The notes under the pieces are model-generated. The model made no database searches, had not been told where the DNA came from, and was given only the letters and a program-made list of their open reading frames with translations. Of a stretch of 37,320 nucleotides of DNA, positions 18,059 through 26,514 are shown piece after piece; positions within the stretch are counted from its first letter, which is position 1, and every line of letters begins with the position of its first letter. The DNA is from Sphingomonas sp. 37zxx (lineage in GTDB: Bacteria; Pseudomonadota; Alphaproteobacteria; Sphingomonadales; Sphingomonadaceae), in NCBI RefSeq assembly GCF_000786205.1, contig NZ_JROH01000036.1, positions 1 to 37,320 on the forward strand, in the 5' to 3' direction. Both the position numbers and the translations under genes were made by a program.

Positions 18059-18238
18059 ATGGCCGAAAAATTCGAACGACATCGTCAGCCCTGGACACAG
18101 GACGAAATCCAGAAGCTGCATACGCTGGCGAAGAAGGGCATGGCGCTCAAAGCGATTGCCAAGGCGATGACGCGAAGCGAGGAATCGGTGAAGGACCGCG
18201 CCAAGGCCGACGGGCTGAACATCGCCAAACTTCGGTAG
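18059..18238 (+). CDS. Small helix-turn-helix-like protein
   Basis: A 59-residue basic protein starting MAEKFERHRQPWTQDEI. The segment PWTQDEIQKLHTLAKKGM with IAKAMTRSEESVKDRAKADG resembles a single SANT/Myb-like or resolvase-type helix-turn-helix: a tryptophan-led first helix and a KAIAKAMTRSEESV turn-helix. It may bind DNA, but a family name cannot be given. It begins 8 bp after the YaiI gene and shares its reading direction, so it is probably the last gene of the protease-Gre-YaiI unit. Confidence 0.75.
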   Translation: MAEKFERHRQPWTQDEIQKLHTLAKKGMALKAIAKAMTRSEESVKDRAKADGLNIAKLR

Positions 18239-18246
18239 CGGCAGCG

Positions 18247-18744
18247 TTACCAGAAGCGGCTGCCGGGTATCCCCTTGAACGGACCGGCAAGGTCGGTGGT
18301 GATCCACCCGCCGTAAAAGCCGCCAGGCTGCGCCACCGCGCACTCGCCATCGACCAGGCAGGTGTCGAACAAGGCGGGATAAAAGGCGATATGATCGCGC
18401 ATCGCCGCAAAGGGCGCGGTCGGGCTGGGATAGGCCCAGGCGGCGTCGGGGATGACTTCGCCCGCGATGATCGCGTCGAAATAGATCGCCTGCCCCTTCC
18501 ATTCGCACAATGATCGCCGGCCATTGGGGCGAAGCAAGCCCGCCTCGACATCGGCAGGCGAGAAATAATAGGTCGGCGGGTGGCTGGTTTCGAGCGTGCG
18601 GAAGCCCGCGCGGGTGTCGGCGACCATCACGCCGCGATGCCGTATTTCCAGATGCCGCGCGGTCGGCTCGCAGATCGCGGGGCGCGGAAAGTCCCAGACG
18701 CTCTCCTGGCCCGGGCCGACCGGATCGGGGGTGGGCCAGTTCAT
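18247..18744 (-). CDS. DUF427 domain protein
   Basis: A 165-residue cytoplasmic protein of the DUF427 family. Typical segments are the first-half VMVADTRAGFRTLETSHPPTYYF with P-x-x-D region (SPADVEAGLL), SLCEWKGQAIYFDAII, WAYPSPTAPFAAMRDHIAFYPALFD and the terminal GGWITTDLAGPFKG. No enzymatic role is established for this family. Its ATG overlaps the stop of the DCC-family gene upstream by 4 bp (coupled). It is convergent with the small helix-turn-helix-like gene, with only 8 bp between them. Confidence 0.87.
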   Translation of the reverse strand: MNWPTPDPVGPGQESVWDFPRPAICEPTARHLEIRHRGVMVADTRAGFRTLETSHPPTYYFSPADVEAGLLRPNGRRSLCEWKGQAIYFDAIIAGEVIPDAAWAYPSPTAPFAAMRDHIAFYPALFDTCLVDGECAVAQPGGFYGGWITTDLAGPFKGIPGSRFW

Positions 18745-19088
18745 CGTGCCACCATGCGTTGCAGCCGGGGCCGGACACGCAGGAACCGAAGATATAACCG
18801 CTCGAGCAGGTTCAGCACCACGCGATTGCGCGCCGCCAGGCCCAGCGGGCGGAGCAACGGGATCGCTCGCCACATCGCCGCGAAGGCCGCCGCGCCCGAC
18901 AGCATCTGTCCGTCCTCTTCGGCGTGGAAGCGGGCAAGCGCCGCCTTGCGATCGATCGGGCAACTCGCCTGCGGATCGGCGATGTCGACAAAGGCGATCG
19001 CTCCGCGCTTGTCGAGCCGACGCATTGCCGCGATCTCGCGCCGGCACAGCGGACATTGGCCATCGTAAAAGACGCGAAGCATTGCCAT
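18741..19088 (-). CDS. DCC-family thiol-disulfide oxidoreductase-like protein (DUF393)
   Basis: A 115-residue thioredoxin-like protein. The N-terminal motif VFYDGQCPLCRREI carries the CPLC redox pair in the D-G-x-C-x-x-C context that defines the DCC (DUF393) family. No signal peptide is seen, so it is cytoplasmic. Two ATGs, at 19088 and 19082, are possible starts and differ by two residues. It is divergent from the renalase-like gene with only 49 bp between, and coupled to the DUF427 gene. Confidence 0.85.
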   Translation of the reverse strand: MAMLRVFYDGQCPLCRREIAAMRRLDKRGAIAFVDIADPQASCPIDRKAALARFHAEEDGQMLSGAAAFAAMWRAIPLLRPLGLAARNRVVLNLLERLYLRFLRVRPRLQRMVAR

Positions 19089-19137
19089 GTGCCGCAAATG
19101 GGGTGCGTTGCCGCGCCTGCAACGGGAAGGGTGCCGA

Positions 19138-20064
19138 ATGGACGTAGCGATTGTGGGGGCGGGGATCGCCGGCCTTGCCTGTGCCGATGTGCTGGCGGCG
19201 GCGGGGCATCGAGTCGCGTTGTTCGACAAGGGGCGCGGCCCCGGCGGGCGGATGTCCACCCGCCGCGTCGATCAGGATGGCGCGCGCTACAGCTTCGATC
19301 ACGGCGCGCAATATTTCACCGCGCGCGATCCCGATTTCGCCGCGCAGGTGGCGATCTGGGAGGCCGCCAGCATCGTCGCGCGCTGGCCCGCCGCGGGCGA
19401 TGACGCATGGGTGGGCACGCCCGGCATGAACGCGCCGGTGCGCGCGCTGGCCGAGGCCCATTCGGTCAGCTGGGGCGCGCGGATCGAAGCATTGTCGCGC
19501 ACCGATCAGGGTTGGCAGCTCGATTCCCGCCCCGAATATTATGCGGCGGTGGTGGTGGCGGTGCCCGCCGAACAGGTCGCGGCGCTGGTTTCGCCTTATG
19601 CCCCCGATCTGGCCGAAGCCGCGACCGCGACTCCCTCCGATCCATGCTGGACGCTGATGGCGGCGTTCGACACGCGGATCGCGGTTGCCGGCGATGCGCT
19701 GCGGGGCGGGGCGGGCGATCCGCTGGGCTGGGCGGCGCGCGACGGGGCCAAGCCGGGGCGCGCTGTCGACGAGACATGGGTGGTGCAGGCGGGATCTGAC
19801 TGGTCGGCGACGCATCTGGAGGAAACCCCCGATGTGATCGTGCCGCAATTGCTGGCCGCGCTTGCCGAGCGCGCCACCGCGCCGCTGCCGCCTGCCACCT
19901 ACACCGCCGCGCATCGCTGGCGCTACGCCCGCACCACCGGGCGCGATAGCGGCGTGACTTGGGTGGCGGACCTTGGCCTGGGGCTGTGCGGCGACTGGCG
20001 GCAAGGCCCCCGGATCGAGGCGGCGTGGCTGTCGGGCCAGCGGCTGGGGCAGAAGATCGCCTGA
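19138..20064 (+). CDS. Renalase-like FAD/NAD-dependent oxidoreductase
   Basis: A 308-residue flavoprotein of the amine-oxidase/renalase superfamily. The FAD dinucleotide-binding motif VAIVGAGIAGLACADVL opens the protein, followed by DKGRGPGGRMSTRR, which binds the ADP-ribose part, and FDHGAQYFTARD. The C-terminal GLGLCGDWRQGPRIEAAWLSG is the second FAD-binding motif. Bacterial renalases oxidise isomeric forms of NAD(P)H; that activity is likely but not proven here. The ATG at 19138 follows GGGAAGGGTG. A strong hairpin follows the stop. Confidence 0.88.
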   Translation: MDVAIVGAGIAGLACADVLAAAGHRVALFDKGRGPGGRMSTRRVDQDGARYSFDHGAQYFTARDPDFAAQVAIWEAASIVARWPAAGDDAWVGTPGMNAPVRALAEAHSVSWGARIEALSRTDQGWQLDSRPEYYAAVVVAVPAEQVAALVSPYAPDLAEAATATPSDPCWTLMAAFDTRIAVAGDALRGGAGDPLGWAARDGAKPGRAVDETWVVQAGSDWSATHLEETPDVIVPQLLAALAERATAPLPPATYTAAHRWRYARTTGRDSGVTWVADLGLGLCGDWRQGPRIEAAWLSGQRLGQKIA

Positions 20065-20070
20065 TCGCCA

Positions 20071-20102
20071 GAAGGACCGCGCTGGTGAAAGCGCGGTCCT
20101 TC
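20071..20102. terminator. Strong hairpin between convergent genes
   Basis: GAAGGACCGCGCT (20071-20083) pairs perfectly with AGCGCGGTCCTTC (20090-20102) around GGTGAA. It lies between the renalase-like gene (plus) and the receptor remnant (minus). There is no long T run, but the 13-bp stem and the convergent position suit a bidirectional terminator. Confidence 0.75.
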
Positions 20103-20133
20103 CGTCATCGGGGGGTAGGCGGGGGTCGCTGCG

Positions 20134-20993
20134 TCAGAAATCCAGACGCAGCGTGGTCGAAATCGCCCGACCGTTGAGCAACCGCCCGCGAACGATGCCG
20201 CTGGCCGGGATGGTGGCCTCGTCGATCCCGGTCAGCGCGATGCTGTCGAACAGGTTCGTGGCGTTGAGCGACAGCAACACCCGCTCGACCGGCCGCACCT
20301 GTACGAAGGCGTTGGTGGTGACATAGCCCGGCGTCTTCAACAGGTTGACGTCCTGGGCATAGCTGTCGGTCGTGCCGATGAACACCGCGCCCGCCGTCAG
20401 GCTGAACAAGCCCTGGCGATAGCTGCCTTCAAACTCCAGCCCCTTGGCCTTGTAGTCGCGCGCGATGACGCTACCGTTCGAGGTGTTGATATTCGAATCC
20501 TGCGCTTCGACATGGAAACCGGTCAAGTTCACCGTCATGTTGGCGTTGCGATATTTCACACCGATTTCGGCCTGCTTCACCGGGTCATAGGCTGCCTGCG
20601 GAATCGCCAGCCCGCCGGTGCGGTTGTCGATCACCGCGCCAAAGGTGATGCCGGTCGAATAGGACAGATAGCTATAGGTGTAATCGACCGGTGCGGGTGA
20701 ATCGAGCGGCGTGATGCCGACACGCTGTTCGGGCGGCGAGATCACCCCGTCGCCATTGATGTCGCGTGCGACCTGGCCGATCCGGCCCTGCCCCAGATCC
20801 GCGCCGAACACCTGGCCCTTGGCGCTGCCGAAATCATAGCGGGTGCTGCCGCCGATCGACAGGCGACCGAAGCGGGTTGTCCAGTCGATCGCGGCCCTTG
20901 GCGACGCCGGTCGAGAAAACTTCCTGAACCGGGGCTTTTTTTCTCCTTAGCGGCTTCGGCAGGGTCGGTTCCGCGGGCGGTTTGGGCAAAATT
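20134..20993 (-). pseudogene. TonB-dependent receptor remnant, frameshifted and internally deleted
   Basis: From 20896 to 20134 the minus strand encodes a receptor beta-barrel C-terminus: AIDWTTRFGRLSIGG, YDFGSAKGQVFGADLG, RDINGDGVISPPEQRVG, QAEIGVKYRNA, VLLSLNATNLFD, ending TTLRLDF with the terminal Phe of outer-membrane proteins. Upstream, KAPVQEVFSTGVAKGRDRLD, the usual start of the plug region, is in a second frame. NFAQTARGTDPAEAAKEKK is in a third, separated from it by an A7 run (20936-20942). Most of the plug and barrel is missing, and the second frame break lies at 20879-20896. Intact relatives import siderophores or glycans; this copy cannot. Confidence 0.82.
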
Positions 20994-21267
20994 CTTAGCC
21001 TTATAGGAACACGGGCGACGCAGGTTGCGCGCGGGTTGAAATTTCCATCGCGACCGCAACCATTGTGGCGATTGTCGCTGATGCGCCTGCTGACCAGCCG
21101 GCGAATAGGCAATTTTTTCCTACCGCCGCGCCCGTCTCCGCCGACCCGGTCCTACAATGCAGGAGTATCGATCGTCGGGTGACGACACCGCACATCGGCG
21201 GTTGCCTCGCCCGACTGGCAATCGCGTGCATGCCGCTTGGGCATTGGACGGCAAGGTGGAACACTGA
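20994..21267. other. Intergenic stretch, no gene recognised
   Basis: This 274-bp stretch between the receptor remnant and the ulosonic-acid cluster has short open frames only, none with family features. It must contain the promoter for the 21268 operon. I see no convincing -35/-10 pair by eye. An AAGG lies 10 bases before the GTG start at 21268. Confidence 0.5.
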
Positions 21268-22446
21268 GTGCGCGTTTTATTCTATCTGCCAGTGATTACG
21301 CCTTGGTGGTTCGACCATATCGTCGCGCCGCTGATCGGGCTGCTGGCGAACGACCATGACGTGCATGTCATGGCACCCCCGCCGTGGCGCAACACCGGGA
21401 TCGGCCAGCGCGAACTCGCGATGTGCGCGCATCTGCCGCAGGTGCATTGGCATATCTGCGATGGCGAAGGCCATGAAACGATGCGGACCGAGCCAGTCGA
21501 TCCGGCTGCGATCATCGATTTCGTCCGCTCGCTCGCCCCGGATTATGTGCTGTGCCGATCCGCCGATTGCGCGACGGTGGCGGCGTTTCCAGGGGTGGTT
21601 CGCCATTTGATGGAAGGGGGCGCAGCGCCGCTTTCCGTGCCCAACACCTGGGTGTTCTTGCAGCAGCAGCCCTTTGACCACGGCCTGTTGCCGCCGCTAG
21701 ACGCCGGCGAAGGCGACCGGCTGGATGCGTTGATCGCTCCCGTCTGGGATGCGCTGTCGGCGCTGGCAGAGCCTGCGCCAGCGGATCGCCAATCTTTCCG
21801 GGCCTGGGCCGATCTGCCCGCCGATCGCCCGATTTTGGCGCTGCCGCTGGAATATGAGCATGAAGAAAACTTCTTTTTGGCTCACCGTATCGGGGCGACG
21901 CCCAACCATCGGCTGATCGCGCAACTGGCGGACAGCATCGACGATCGCTTCATCCTGGCGGTCACCAATCATCCGCTGAACGAACTGCTGATCGACAACA
22001 GTGCGCTAGAGGCAGAGATCGCGTCACACGCACCGCGCATCCGGTTGCTGCCGGGGACCATGCCGGGCGGAGCGAACACGACGATGCTGCTGGCGCGCGA
22101 TGCCGATGGCATGCTGGTCGGCGATTCCAAGGTATATGCGCTTGCCGGCTTTTTCGGCACGCCGATGCTGAGACGTTCGCGCTTCGCGACCGGCGACTGG
22201 CTCAACGCCTGTGCCGACCTTCCCGCGTTTCTGGCGGCGGTAGCTCAAGGGACTGCCGCACGACCCGATCGCGTCCAGGCACGCCTATGGTTCGCCTTTC
22301 ACATCGCCAATCAATTGTTCGATCCGAGCGAGCCCGCCTTTACCGCGCAGGATCTGTTCGCGCGGTTGGATCGTCCGGTTGATCCTGCCCGCTGGGACGC
22401 GGGCTTTGCCCGATACCGGGCCATAACCTCGCAGGTGACCCAATGA
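21268..22446 (+). CDS. Putative GT-B glycosyltransferase / capsule-synthesis-like protein
   Basis: A 392-residue protein with a GT-B-like N-terminus (VRVLFYLPVITPWWFDHIVAPL), a mid-region LALPLEYEHEENFF, a histidine-proline motif in VTNHPLNEL, and a late segment VGDSKVYALAGFFGTPML that resembles the donor-site loop of Kdo-transferring capsule proteins (KpsC/KpsS type). The family assignment is tentative. The start is GTG at 21268; no in-frame ATG fits better. It is the first gene of a four-gene operon and its stop overlaps kpsF by 4 bp. In that context it most likely transfers the ulosonic acid made by the next genes. Confidence 0.6.
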   Translation: MRVLFYLPVITPWWFDHIVAPLIGLLANDHDVHVMAPPPWRNTGIGQRELAMCAHLPQVHWHICDGEGHETMRTEPVDPAAIIDFVRSLAPDYVLCRSADCATVAAFPGVVRHLMEGGAAPLSVPNTWVFLQQQPFDHGLLPPLDAGEGDRLDALIAPVWDALSALAEPAPADRQSFRAWADLPADRPILALPLEYEHEENFFLAHRIGATPNHRLIAQLADSIDDRFILAVTNHPLNELLIDNSALEAEIASHAPRIRLLPGTMPGGANTTMLLARDADGMLVGDSKVYALAGFFGTPMLRRSRFATGDWLNACADLPAFLAAVAQGTAARPDRVQARLWFAFHIANQLFDPSEPAFTAQDLFARLDRPVDPARWDAGFARYRAITSQVTQ

Positions 22447-23435
22447 ACGCGCTCACCGCCATTTCCCTCGCCTCGCCCGACCTTGCCACTGCCTGGTTTC
22501 GCGATGTGATCGCCGCCGAACGCAATGCGCTGTCGCGTTTCCTGCGGCAGCCGATGGCCGAAGTGTCCGACATCGTCGCCCTGCTCGCGCATCAGGCACG
22601 ACCGATCGTGCTGATGGGGGTGGGCAAATCGGGCCATGTCGCCGCCAAGCTGGCCGCCACGTTTTCCAGCCTGGGCACCGCCGCACTGTTCGTGAACGCT
22701 GCCGAGGCGGCGCATGGCGATCTGGGCGCAGTCGAGGCCGGCAGCGTCGTCATTATCCTGTCGAACAGCGGCGCGACCGACGAGATCGTGCGGGTGATGC
22801 CGCTGCTGAAGGCGCGCGGCTGCACCTTGGTCGGCATTATCGGCCGGGCACATTCGCCGCTGGCCCGCGCGGTCGATCATTGCATCGTCGCCGCCGTCGA
22901 ATGCGAGGCCGACCATATCGGCATGGCACCCACCTCCAGCACGACGCTGCATCTGGCGATCGGCGATGCCCTGGCCGTCGCGGTCAGCCGTGCGCGCGGC
23001 TTCACGCGCGAGGATTTCCTGCGCCATCACCCAGCCGGGCTGCTGGGTCGGCAGTTGATTCCGGTATCCAGCCTGATGTGTCAGGGCGATGCCATCCCCA
23101 AAGTGGCAACCGCGACGTCGCTGGTGGACTTGCTGGCGGTGATGTCGAGCAAGCGCATGGGTGCTGCCTGTGTGGTCGATCCGGATGATCACTTGCTGGG
23201 ATTGATCGTGGATGGCGATGTTCGCCGCCACATCCAGGCGGGCGGCGATGTGCAGGCGGCAAGCGCGGGGGCGATGATGCAGCCGCGGCCGCAGGTGATC
23301 GGGCTCGATGCGACCGTCGGCGACGTGCTGTTGATGCGCGGCAATGGCGCCAAGCGCTGGCTGGTGCTGCCGGTCGTCGACGATGCGGGCCGTTTGTGCG
23401 GCCTGCTCCACACCAATGACCTGATGCAGGGCTGA
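22443..23435 (+). CDS. kpsF: Arabinose-5-phosphate isomerase, KpsF/GutQ family
   Basis: A 330-residue enzyme that converts ribulose 5-phosphate to arabinose 5-phosphate, the precursor of Kdo. Residues about 35-200 form the SIS sugar-isomerase domain with MGVGKSGHVAAKLAATFSS, NAAEAAHGDLG (containing the EAxHGDLG family signature), LSNSGATDEI, and the H-I-G-MAPTSSTT loop; HHPAGLLGRQL closes it. Two CBS domains follow (about 210-265 and 270-330). It lies within a cluster that also holds kdsA and a CMP-sugar synthetase, so the KpsF (polysaccharide-dedicated) rather than GutQ role is likely. The ATGA overlap couples it to the preceding gene. Confidence 0.93.
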   Translation: MNALTAISLASPDLATAWFRDVIAAERNALSRFLRQPMAEVSDIVALLAHQARPIVLMGVGKSGHVAAKLAATFSSLGTAALFVNAAEAAHGDLGAVEAGSVVIILSNSGATDEIVRVMPLLKARGCTLVGIIGRAHSPLARAVDHCIVAAVECEADHIGMAPTSSTTLHLAIGDALAVAVSRARGFTREDFLRHHPAGLLGRQLIPVSSLMCQGDAIPKVATATSLVDLLAVMSSKRMGAACVVDPDDHLLGLIVDGDVRRHIQAGGDVQAASAGAMMQPRPQVIGLDATVGDVLLMRGNGAKRWLVLPVVDDAGRLCGLLHTNDLMQG

Positions 23436-23441
23436 TCAATC

Positions 23442-24752
23442 ATGAACATCGTCGCTTTCATCCCGGCCAAGGGCCATAGCGAGCGCGTCCGCGACAAGAA
23501 CCTGTCGGTGCTCGACGGCGATTATCTGTTCAAGCGCAAGCTGCGCCAGGCGCTCGACTGCGCGGCGATCAGCGAAGTGTGCCTCGACACCGAATCCGAT
23601 GCGCTTGCCGAACTGGCGACCGATTTGCGGATTACCCGGCTGGTGCGGCCCGCAGCGCTGGCCAGCAACGCCACCGACGGGCACGAGATGTTCGCCTGGG
23701 AATGCAGCCAGCGCCCCGATGCCGATATGTGGGTGCAGCTTTTATGCACCGCCCCCTTTGTCTCGGCAGCGACGATCGACCGCGCGATCGCGGCACTGCT
23801 GGCAAATCCCGACGCCGACAGCCTGGTCGCGGTCACGCGCGCCAAGCAATATTGCTGGGACGGCGATGTGCCGGCCTATGGCACTGGCCGTGTTCCCAAC
23901 AGTGTCGATCTGCCAGCGACGGTGATCGAGGCGATGAGCCTGTACATCGTGCGCCGCCCTGCTTCAGGCGCAGTGCCCACCCGGCGTTTCGGCGTGCGCC
24001 CGATCCTGTTCGACCTCGATCCGATCGAGCAGATCGACATTAATCGCGGCTCGGACCTGATGATCGCCGAAACAATCGCCGCCGGGCAGCGCACCGCCGA
24101 AGTCACCCGCTTCCGCGCGATGATTTCGCACCTATCGTCGACGGTGCTGGCCGATATCTGCAAGGACAAGGGGATTGCAGCGGTGCTGCCCGCCAGTCTG
24201 CGCCCCACCAGCGGCGGCAAATTGCTTGGCCGCGCCAAGACGCTTTCTCTCGGCGCGTTGGGTGCGAACGATCCGCCCGATGCGTGGAAAGGCATTTACC
24301 GCGCGCTCGATTCCTATCGCTTCGTTCGCCCGGGCGACGTCATCATGGTCGAAACCGATGTCCCCGATCGCGCCTATTTCGGTGACCTGAACGCCAATCT
24401 GGCGATCCGGGCGGGGGCGGTGGGGGCCGTGGTCGATGGAACCACCCGCGACACCGCCGATGTCCGCGCGCTGGGCTTTCCGGTCTATGCTCGCGTCACC
24501 CACTGCAACGACATCAAATTGGAAGGCACGCTTCGTTCGATGAACCGGCCAATCGTGATGGGCGGCGTGTCGGTATGCAATGACGATGTCGTGTTTGCCG
24601 ACGAAGACGGCGTGATCGTCGTGCCGCGCGCGCGCTGGGACGAGGTCGAAGCGGCGGCCTGGGACGTGATGAGCAACGAAGCGCGCATCCGCATGTTTGC
24701 CGCGCGCGGGCGCGATGTGGGCGAAATTCTCGCCGAATGCGGAGCATTTTAA
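23442..24752 (+). CDS. CMP-ulosonic acid synthetase-like protein fused to an RraA/HMG-aldolase-like domain
   Basis: A 436-residue two-domain protein. Residues 1 to about 215 are a NeuA-like cytidylyltransferase: [16 protein letters not shown] (CTP site), [16 protein letters not shown], and [13 protein letters not shown]. From about 222 to the end it is RraA-like: [53 protein letters not shown] and [16 protein letters not shown]315 is followed by 20 residues and then R336-D337, the D-X20-R-D motif of active class II pyruvate aldolases and RraA oxaloacetate decarboxylases. The two domains would activate a keto-deoxy sugar with CMP and possibly cleave it. The gap from kpsF is 6 bp. The first domain resembles NeuA more than KdsB. 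Confidence 0.85.
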   Translation: MNIVAFIPAKGHSERVRDKNLSVLDGDYLFKRKLRQALDCAAISEVCLDTESDALAELATDLRITRLVRPAALASNATDGHEMFAWECSQRPDADMWVQLLCTAPFVSAATIDRAIAALLANPDADSLVAVTRAKQYCWDGDVPAYGTGRVPNSVDLPATVIEAMSLYIVRRPASGAVPTRRFGVRPILFDLDPIEQIDINRGSDLMIAETIAAGQRTAEVTRFRAMISHLSSTVLADICKDKGIAAVLPASLRPTSGGKLLGRAKTLSLGALGANDPPDAWKGIYRALDSYRFVRPGDVIMVETDVPDRAYFGDLNANLAIRAGAVGAVVDGTTRDTADVRALGFPVYARVTHCNDIKLEGTLRSMNRPIVMGGVSVCNDDVVFADEDGVIVVPRARWDEVEAAAWDVMSNEARIRMFAARGRDVGEILAECGAF

Positions 24753-24763
24753 GGATGGACGCC

Positions 24764-25582
24764 ATGAAGACGGTCACGGTCGGCGCGCTCGACATCGCCA
24801 ATGACAAGCCGATGGTGCTGATCGCCGGCCCCTGCGCGATGGAAAGCCGCGACCATGCGCTCGAGATGGCGGCGGCGCTGGCTGAAATCTGCACCGGCCT
24901 GGGACTTGGCCTCATCTACAAATCATCGTTCGACAAGGGCAACCGCACCTCGATCGGGTCGGCACGCGGCATCGGCCTCGACAAGGCGCTCGACATCTTT
25001 GCCGAGGTGCGCTCGCGCTATGGCTGTCCGGTCATCACCGATGTGCATGACGCCGGCCAATGCGCGCCGGTGGCGCAGGCGGTGGACGTGTTGCAGATCC
25101 CCGCCTTTCTGTGCCGGCAAACCGATTTGCTGGTCGCAGCCGCGCGCACCGGCTGCGCGATCAATGTGAAGAAGGGGCAGTTCCTGGCCCCGTGGGACAT
25201 GAAGAATGTCGTCGCCAAGCTGGTCGCCAGCGGCAACGATCGGGTGATGCTGTGCGAACGCGGTGCCAGCTTTGGCTATAACACGCTGGTCAGCGACATG
25301 CGGTCGCTGCCGATCATGGCGCAGACCGGCTTTCCGGTAGTGTTCGACGCCACCCATTCGGTGCAGCAGCCCGGCGGGCAGGGCGAGACATCGGGCGGGC
25401 AGCGCGAATTCGTGCCGATGCTGGCGCGTGCGGCGGTGGCTGCCGGGGTGGCGGCGGTGTTCATCGAAACGCATGAAAACCCCGATGCCGCCCCCAGCGA
25501 CGGGCCGAACATGATGGCGCTGAAGGACATGCCGGCGTTGCTGGCGCGGTTGATGGCGTTCGACCGGCTCGCCAAAAGCTGA
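24764..25582 (+). CDS. kdsA: 3-deoxy-8-phosphooctulonate synthase, metal-dependent type
   Basis: KdsA condenses phosphoenolpyruvate with arabinose 5-phosphate to Kdo-8-phosphate. The 272-residue TIM-barrel protein has IAGPCAMES with C24, [67 protein letters not shown] and [16 protein letters not shown]. The cysteine in GPCAMES, with the later His, Glu and Asp, marks the metal-dependent class; metal-independent enzymes have Asn there. The start is either 24764 (AAGG 9 bases before) or 24755. It lies 11 bp after the CMP-synthetase fusion gene. No phosphatase (KdsC) gene is in the operon. Confidence 0.95.
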   Translation: MKTVTVGALDIANDKPMVLIAGPCAMESRDHALEMAAALAEICTGLGLGLIYKSSFDKGNRTSIGSARGIGLDKALDIFAEVRSRYGCPVITDVHDAGQCAPVAQAVDVLQIPAFLCRQTDLLVAAARTGCAINVKKGQFLAPWDMKNVVAKLVASGNDRVMLCERGASFGYNTLVSDMRSLPIMAQTGFPVVFDATHSVQQPGGQGETSGGQREFVPMLARAAVAAGVAAVFIETHENPDAAPSDGPNMMALKDMPALLARLMAFDRLAKS

Positions 25583-25584
25583 GA

Positions 25585-26418
25585 TCAGCCCCGGATCGCC
25601 CCGGCAACCGCGTCCCAGATCGCGGGCGTCTGCGCCAGCAGCATCGCTTCGCTTGGGTCACCGACCCGATATGCCCGCCCGTCGAGCCGCGCCGCCACGC
25701 CGCCGGCTTCGCGCAGCAGCAGCACGCCCGGCGCATGATCCCAAACCAGCGTCCGCCAATATAGGGCAAAGTGCCGCGCGCCGGTGGCGACCAGCGGATA
25801 TTCGTCGCCCGCGCACCGCCGCGTCGGCGCGACCTCGCCTACTTGCCGGGCAAGCGCGGTGATCTGCTGTTCGATCGCGGCAGGCCGGGCGAAGCTGCTG
25901 ACGATCCCGGTCATCGCGTCAAGCATCGGCATCGCCGTGGGCGGTGTCAGGCGAACCCCGTTTATCCAGGCCCCTGCGCCGCGTTCTGCGGCGGCTAGCC
26001 GATCGGTCACCGGATCGAGGATGCACGACGCGACGATCTCGCCCCCCTCGATCAGCACCGCCATCAGCGCGAACGGCGCGCGCCCCGCCGCATAATTGCC
26101 GGTGCCGTCGATCGGATCGATCACCCAGACCGCGCCGTCGCCTAGCCGGTCGAGCAGCGAGGGATCGCGCGCGCACGCCTCTTCACCGACCACGCGCGCA
26201 TCGGGGCGAATGGCGATCAGCCCCCGCGCGATCACCGCCTCGGCGTCGCGGTCGGCGCTGGTGACCAGGTCACCGGGCGATTTCTCCTCGATCTCATCGG
26301 CACCAAGCCGCTGGAACCGCGGCATCACCACCGTCGCGGCAGCCTCGCGCAGGACAGCGCCGATGGCATCGGGCAGCGATGAATCTTGCGGGCGAGGCGC
26401 GGAACGATTGGCGGACAT
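25585..26418 (-). CDS. Inositol monophosphatase family phosphatase
   Basis: A 277-residue Li-sensitive-type phosphatase. Metal-site motifs are intact: KSPGDLVTSADRDAE, RVVGEEA, VIDPIDGTGNYAAG (the D-x-D-G-T motif) and the C-terminal WDHAPGVLLLREAGG. Family members act on inositol phosphate, histidinol phosphate, PAP or fructose bisphosphate, and the sequence does not settle which. The ATG at 26418 lies 6 bases behind AGGAG and is preferred over the adjacent GTG at 26421. It is convergent with kdsA with only 2 bp between the stops, so it is not part of that operon; whether it supplies the missing Kdo-8-P phosphatase is speculation. Confidence 0.9.
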   Translation of the reverse strand: MSANRSAPRPQDSSLPDAIGAVLREAAATVVMPRFQRLGADEIEEKSPGDLVTSADRDAEAVIARGLIAIRPDARVVGEEACARDPSLLDRLGDGAVWVIDPIDGTGNYAAGRAPFALMAVLIEGGEIVASCILDPVTDRLAAAERGAGAWINGVRLTPPTAMPMLDAMTGIVSSFARPAAIEQQITALARQVGEVAPTRRCAGDEYPLVATGARHFALYWRTLVWDHAPGVLLLREAGGVAARLDGRAYRVGDPSEAMLLAQTPAIWDAVAGAIRG

Positions 26419-26514
26419 CACGTGCTCCTATCACGCCAAGTCGCGCTTCGCGAACATGGACGCGGCGCTGCGGGGTGGGAGGGGGAATTAACCTTACCCT
26501 TCAACCAGTTGCGG

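Noticed and set aside
25585..26418. Inositol-monophosphatase-family gene as the missing KdsC of the ulosonic-acid operon
   Set aside because: It is on the opposite strand, is convergent with the operon, and belongs to a different fold from KdsC (HAD). Kept only as speculation.
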